NCBI GenBank assembly: GCA_025765595.1
Contig: JAIVFH010000450.1
Span: forward strand, 1-19,475
DNA length: 19,475 nt
Direction: 5' to 3'
Origin: Obelidium mucronatum
Lineage: Eukaryota > Chytridiomycota > Chytridiomycetes > Chytridiales > Chytriomycetaceae
The notes under the pieces are model-generated. The model searched no databases. It saw only the letters and a program-made list of their open reading frames with translations, and had not been told where the DNA came from. The first letter of the stretch is position 1; each line of letters begins with the position of its first letter. Below are positions 15,758-19,475 of the stretch, in pieces. The position numbers and the translations under genes were made by a program.

Positions 15758-16756
15758 TCACCAAACACTCACGAATAACTCTACAACACCACCATTTCCC
15801 CATGATTCAGCAACACAAACTCTCCATTCAACTTCATCCTGTAAATCTACCCAAGCAAACGATTTCCTCCGAGACCCGCCAACCACAACACTCGCCTTGA
15901 CAGAAGCCAGGGGTCGATAGTATCCAAACCTCTGAAAGATTCCAAACTCAATCAATTGAATCACGCTAGTGTATGGGGTGTTTACGCGCGACACCCAGAA
16001 TTGCAAAGGCAACACCAATCCATCTTCTAGGTCAACCATTGAAACACGGGCATTTACAAACACCCATGACCCATCAGGTTGTTGCGCTGCCGCTGTATTC
16101 TCGTTAAGCGAAGACAGAGTTTCGCAGCTAGAATCTCGTTTCTTGAGGATTCCCTTCTTTGTTGTTGACGGTTGTGTCTGGCCATTAATAGTGTTGCTGG
16201 TCGCTGCCAAGCCAGCAACGATTGTCTGTGTTGAAAGCTTCGCTGCAACCTCTTGAGGAGAAACAAGCGACTTTCGTCTCGTTGCAAGCGATTGGGTATC
16301 TTCTTCAACATTTGAGGCTTTCTCAAACTCAGACACAGCACTATATGTGGCTGATGAGGCGAATCTCACGCTTTTCCGCTTCTCTGAGGCCACTTGCTGC
16401 TGCTGGCTCTGCAGTAAGAAGGATTCTTGCTGTGGCTGGCAGAGGGTGGTGTCACTGGTGAAACTTGAAACATTTGATGCGGCATCTTCTTCAGGAGCGA
16501 CGACAAACTCGTTGGGGATTGTAGCGTCAGCAGTATTGGGAACTTTAGGACATGAAAGTATTGATGGAGACTTCGTTGAGGAGAGAGTTTCCGTGTCATT
16601 GCAGCTCTGTTGTGTCTGACGATCCTTGCGAGATCCGCTTCGTTTCAGTGAGGGAAACCTGGATAGAAAGGCTGGAGAAACTGAATCCGATTGCTGATGT
16701 GAGATTGTGGCCTTGTCACGGCGTTGGAACATTGATTTCATGGCGGCGGAGAACAT
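15758..16756 (-). CDS. Unrecognised family 2, member A, with PP1-docking motifs (332 aa)
   Basis: A single intact exon. ATG 16756 (in CACCATG) is preferred over in-frame ATG 16816, because a TATATAAA box at 16830-16837 would lie only 14 bp from the latter. Residues 1-225 are Ser/Gln-rich and basic, likely disordered. They contain KRKSVRFAS (residues about 126-134), a strong RVxF docking motif for protein phosphatase 1, and KGILK (201-205), the [GS]IL[RK] motif. The C-terminal 105 residues are the conserved domain: SWVFVNARV, LPLQFWVSRVNTPYTSVIQLIE, WVDLQDEVEWRVCVAES, VVELFVSVW. Related copies end the two genes nearer the right edge. The domain alternates strands with one helix and matches no family I recognise. 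A phosphatase-targeting role is inferred from short motifs only. Confidence 0.75.
   Translation of the reverse strand: MFSAAMKSMFQRRDKATISHQQSDSVSPAFLSRFPSLKRSGSRKDRQTQQSCNDTETLSSTKSPSILSCPKVPNTADATIPNEFVVAPEEDAASNVSSFTSDTTLCQPQQESFLLQSQQQQVASEKRKSVRFASSATYSAVSEFEKASNVEEDTQSLATRRKSLVSPQEVAAKLSTQTIVAGLAATSNTINGQTQPSTTKKGILKKRDSSCETLSSLNENTAAAQQPDGSWVFVNARVSMVDLEDGLVLPLQFWVSRVNTPYTSVIQLIEFGIFQRFGYYRPLASVKASVVVGGSRRKSFAWVDLQDEVEWRVCVAESWGNGGVVELFVSVW
16142..16156 (-). other. SILK-type PP1-docking motif in member A (KGILK)
   Basis: These codons encode KGILK, matching [GS]IL[RK] with Lys before it. It lies 69 residues after the RVxF motif of the same protein. Confidence 0.5.
16361..16375 (-). other. 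RVxF PP1-docking motif in member A (KSVRF)
   Basis: These codons encode KSVRF followed by Ala-Ser-Ser, with Lys-Arg before. This is a textbook basic-V-x-F context within a Ser/Gln-rich disordered region. Confidence 0.5.
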
Positions 16757-17061
16757 GGTGGGACAAGGAGGGATTTTGGCGTGTCTAATTTTACTACACA
16801 CGTTTTTGTGTTTCATATGCGGCGATCATTTTATATATTTGAGACTTTGGGAAAATTCCATTGCTTTTATCAAGGACGGTTATTTCCTTTTCGGCCTGAT
16901 AAAAATGCCTGATAATTGTACCTGTGGTCATACTTGGATCTACTATACTTTCTGCCATTGTAAAAATAAATTACTCGATCGATTAATGAGTAGTATGTTT
17001 ATTATTGTCTTTCTTTTCTCTTTGTCACTGTTTGTTTCTTTCTTTCGAATCCTGCTTTGAA
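16757..17061. promoter_or_regulatory. Divergent promoter region between family 2 member A and RAD14
   Basis: I see no gene in this 305 bp space. On the minus side a TATATAAA at 16830-16837 lies 74 bp from ATG 16756. The plus side has a T-rich leader directly before ATG 17062 but no clear TATA box. Confidence 0.45.
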
Positions 17062-17944
17062 ATGGGTGACAGTCAACAAACCAATCGACAGATTGCCCTG
17101 GCCCGAATCGCCAGCAGCGCTATCGACGGATCATCATCTCATGCATATTCTTCTCAAACTTCGAATAGTACGAATGCGTCCAAACCAACCAACCAACAAG
17201 GAACCAAGCGGAAAGGACTCAGTCTCGACTACTGCGAATTCAACCTATCAACCATGGTCGATACTCGAGGTGGATTTCTTCTTCCCGAATACTCTTCAGA
17301 GGAAAACCCAGCCGCCGCAACTGGTCTTGAATTGAGGAACCAGCCACCTGTCCAGATACCATCCAATGCAGTTTGTAGAGAGTGCGAAAGCATTGATCTG
17401 TGTTCCGACTTGTTTCGGCATTATTCTGTTCAAGTGTGTCGGAGGTGTAAAGAAGAGTTAAAGGACAAGTACTCCTTGTTGACGAAAACTGAGGCCCGAG
17501 AGGATTACTTGTTGACGGATAGTGAATTGAGGGATCAAGAGAAACTGCCGCATTGGATGAAAAAGAATCCACACAAGGATTCGTATGCTAACATGTTGCT
17601 GTATTTGCGTATGCATGTGAGTTTAGAGTTGTCGAAAAGTGTGTCTCTCAACAAATTTTGATTCTTACGATCAGGTGGAGCAGTTTGCTATAGAAAAGTG
17701 GGGATCACTTGAGAAGCTGGATGAAGAATTTGCACGTCGCCAAGAAGAGAAAACTGTCCGCAAAAAGAAAAAGTTTGAAACAAAACTCGTTGAACTCCGC
17801 AAAAAGACTTTGACGAGTACGTGGAAAAGACCAGAGAAAGAACATGTTCACGAATTCGGCGAGAAAGTCGCCATGGACGATGGTTTCACGTTCGAACAAA
17901 CTTGTATTACGTGTGGGATTGTCACGTCATTTGAAGAGCTTTAA
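17062..17944 (+). CDS. RAD14: XPA/Rad14 nucleotide-excision-repair protein (274 aa, 2 exons)
   Basis: It verifies bulky DNA damage and helps assemble the excision complex in nucleotide excision repair, in the nucleus. Exons are 17062-17616 and 17675-17944; the 58 bp intron (GTGAGT, GATCAG) is phase 0 and joins LLYLRMH to VEQFAIEKWGS. The zinc site is C105-x2-C108-x17-C126-x2-C129 (CRECESIDLC and VCRRC). The DNA-binding core follows: SLLTKTEAREDYLLTDSEL, KLPHWMKKNPHKDSYANMLLYL. The long basic helix has FAIEKWGSLEKLDEEF, and the C-terminus HVHEFG, CITCG and FEEL is the usual XPA end. The disordered N-terminus is Ser/Thr/Asn-rich. The gene interrupts the family 2 array. The upstream in-frame codons from 17005 are probably leader sequence. 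Confidence 0.95.
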
Positions 17945-18375
17945 AAATAAATTTGGCTTGACTGCAAATTTATTTATGTTAATACAAATAAAGGTGATTA
18001 AAAGAAAGAATAGTACAATTAAATGGATTGTTAGACAATGCCTACAAGTAAGCGGACAACGTCCGTCTCCTTGGCTTCTGCGATACAAAGTCGCCAACCC
18101 AACTCATCCTCCAATTCACACCAATGCGAGGCATCATAATCTACACCCGAGCAAATCATTCCCCGCACTGAAAGAAACACTCGTCCTTCTCCGACGTGTT
18201 TCCGGAGCTCAATTTCCAGCAGTTTCATGACTTTTGTGAAGGGAGTGTCAGCCTTTGACACCCACGCCTGCAGCACCAGCGGTTTTTGCGGCTTCTCGTA
18301 CACTTCGCCCATGGTCCAAACGCGGGCGCTTACAAGGATCAGCCGCCCGTTGTTATTATCTGCAGCATCGGGTGC

Positions 18376-18390
18376 CTTGAGAATACCCTT
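18376..18390 (-). other. SILK-type PP1-docking motif in member B (KGILK)
   Basis: These codons encode KGILK followed by Ala-Pro. It is the same motif and the same position relative to the C-terminal domain as in member A. Confidence 0.45.
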
Positions 18391-18553
18391 TGCGGGACCC
18401 GTCAAGGGGGTTGGGGGAGTGTCCACAATCAAGGGAGACTGCTTGCGCTGCAGGAGCATTGGCGCAACCTTTGACTTCAGGGAGCGCAGGGAGCGTGTCA
18501 GCGACGATCGGGCGGGTCAGCGGCTCGGGCTCGAAGTGGTGGTCCAGCGAGCT

Positions 18554-18568
18554 GAACGACACGGACCG
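18554..18568 (-). other. RVxF PP1-docking motif in member B (RSVSF)
   Basis: These codons encode RSVSF with Arg before and Ser-Ser after, matching basic-V-x-F. It lies in a different frame from the member B KGILK motif. Confidence 0.45.
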
Positions 18569-19024
18569 CCGCAGACTCGAGGCGGCTGCGGCGGGCGGTT
18601 GCGGCTGGTGGTGGTTTCCTGGTTGTTTGTGCCAAGAGTGTGTCTCACTGCTGTCAGTGTCGGTTTCGCTCTGCGACTCGGTGGAGTCGCTGCTGTCGCT
18701 GAAGACGCTGAAAGATGCTCTGGAGGCGAATGCCGTGGGCGCAGTGGAGCTCAAGGGCTGTGTTTTGTGTGAAGGAGGGGTCTCGGCCTGATGATGTTTC
18801 GATGATAGGCGGCGGAAGAGGCTGGGTTTGGATGTTGCGCCTGGCTGGGAGTTGCCACCGCGTTTCTTCTTTGACGACGGCCAGAAGAGACTTGATTGAT
18901 GCCATCATTGTTGATTTGCTGTGTCTGTCTCACTGACGTGCTTACAGAAAAAAAATCCAAGAAAATCAAGAAAAAAATAAGCGAGCACTGTCGGCGCCTT
19001 ATCTTTGTGAATAAAAAAAAGCGA

Positions 19025-19475
19025 TCATATTGTCACAATCAGGGTGATCATTCGCGACTCTCCGCACTCTTTTAGGCAAATGTTCCACCCGAAATCGTTC
19101 TTTACAGTGCAGAGGGACGGTGTTTCCCAAATCCATCGAATATTTGCTTGCACGCATGAAATCACAGAAACACCTTCCATCCGTTTACGGAGTTCATGCT
19201 CAAGTAAATGAATGAGATCTTCAAAGTGGGTTGAAGAAGTATCCATGTTGTAGCAGAGTCTCCTTGCCCGGCCCAAATTGGCTCCCAATCACTCTGGCGT
19301 AGATAAGGATCAGATCGCCAGTCTCATCTACATCGTCTCCTACAAGTGTCTCGAAACTGAAAGGGCATTTTTTTGAGTTGGCTGGCTGGGTCGGGACGGG
19401 ATGGGTTCGTTGGGCTTCCAGTGTCAATTGACAGTCGTGGTCGTTTGTCCAAGGACGTTCGGGCGATTTACGAGG
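19025..19475 (-). pseudogene. Unrecognised family 2, member C, 5'-truncated by window edge and frame-disrupted
   Basis: The coding signal enters from the right edge on the minus strand. The first frame reads KKCPFSFETLVGDDVDETGD then LILIYARV, the equivalent of VSARV in member B, and stops within FFNPL. From about 19240 the matching signal continues in another frame: THFEDLIHLLEHELRKRM, FGWNICLKE and MITLIVTI, with TGA at 19025-19027. Against member B, about five bases are missing at the switch. No intron fits. The visible part has no clear RVxF or GILK motif; the upstream part is outside the window. It is probably a pseudogene or a sequencing indel. Confidence 0.55.

Larger units (their letters stand above)
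18031..18908 (-). pseudogene. Unrecognised family 2, member B, frame-disrupted, PP1-docking motifs retained
   Basis: This is a minus-strand relative of member A whose coding signal crosses three frames. It opens MMASIKSLL at 18908. Just after, a second frame without its own ATG carries KPSLFRRLSSK, a Ser/Asp/Thr-rich stretch and RRSVSFSSL (RVxF at 18554-18568). Near 18525 coding moves to the third frame: SLTRSLRSLKSK, KGILK (18376-18390), then the conserved domain with LILVSARVW, LVLQAWVSKADTPFTKVM, LGWRLCIAEA and VVRLLVGIV, and TAA at 18031-18033. No GT-AG introns fit either shift. The gene is clearly more GC-rich than its neighbours. It may be a recent pseudogene, or intact with sequencing indels in GC-rich DNA; the intact C-terminal domain favours a recent event or an error. 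Confidence 0.6.

Noticed and set aside
16757..16816. Start of family 2 member A at ATG 16816
   Set aside because: It lies only 14 bp from the TATA box, while ATG 16756 has the usual spacing and a CACC context.
18720..18908. Introns to explain the frame changes in family 2 member B
   Set aside because: Candidate GT-AG pairs gave early stops or the wrong phase, and candidates near 18480-18530 were too short.
1..19475. Transposons, CRISPR arrays, rRNA genes or viral sequence
   Set aside because: I saw no transposase or reverse-transcriptase motifs, terminal repeats, spacer arrays or conserved rRNA segments.

Overview
This is nuclear DNA from a compact eukaryotic genome, most likely a fungus. 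Genes are 0.5 to 1.6 kb and lie close together. Most introns are 47 to 93 bp with GT(R)AGT-type donors, and AATAAA signals follow several stop codons. The recognisable proteins fit a fungus: DGAT2, Rad14/XPA, ERI1-like and CCR4-like nucleases, and an F-box protein with the fungal W-x4-RVC-x2-C zinc motif. An early-diverging zoosporic fungus (chytrid-like) is my guess; the sequence does not prove it. Exon joins were read by eye from splice signals and reading frame.

Layout. (1) 357-4059, + strand: three tandem genes of an unrecognised family. Each has a long, variable, low-complexity N-terminus and a conserved C-terminal module with an intron at the same codon. (2) 4208-7356, +: two tandem DGAT2 acyltransferases (triacylglycerol synthesis). 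The second has a replaced, very GC-rich first exon. (3) 7516-8213, -: an F-box protein with a CxxC zinc site and a C-terminal HMG box. Its start lies 36 bp from that of (4) 8250-9881, +: a fringe-like type II membrane glycosyltransferase. (5) 9961-11565, -: two nearly identical secreted cysteine-rich proteins, the first with a GPI-type tail. (6) 11839-13066, -: a pair of PH-like paralogues, one with an N-myristoylation signal. (7) 13301-15623, +: an ERI1-like exoribonuclease, then a CCR4/NGL-like nuclease 39 bp downstream. (8) 15758-16756 (-), 18031-18908 (-) and 19025 to the window edge (-): three members of a second unrecognised family. The first two carry PP1-docking motifs; the last two are frame-disrupted. 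(9) 17062-17944, +: Rad14/XPA, inserted between members of family (8).

The dominant theme is local duplication: twelve of the seventeen genes belong to five tandem paralogue groups. Two of these groups (1 and 8) match nothing I recognise and are the best candidates for new biology. The lipid, glycosyltransferase and cysteine-rich genes look like ordinary metabolic or cell-surface genes, and the two nucleases may act on overlapping RNA substrates. Three reading-frame breaks (near 11137, 18525 and 19240, plus a likely fourth near 18890) could be young pseudogenes or sequencing indels; the sequence alone cannot separate these.
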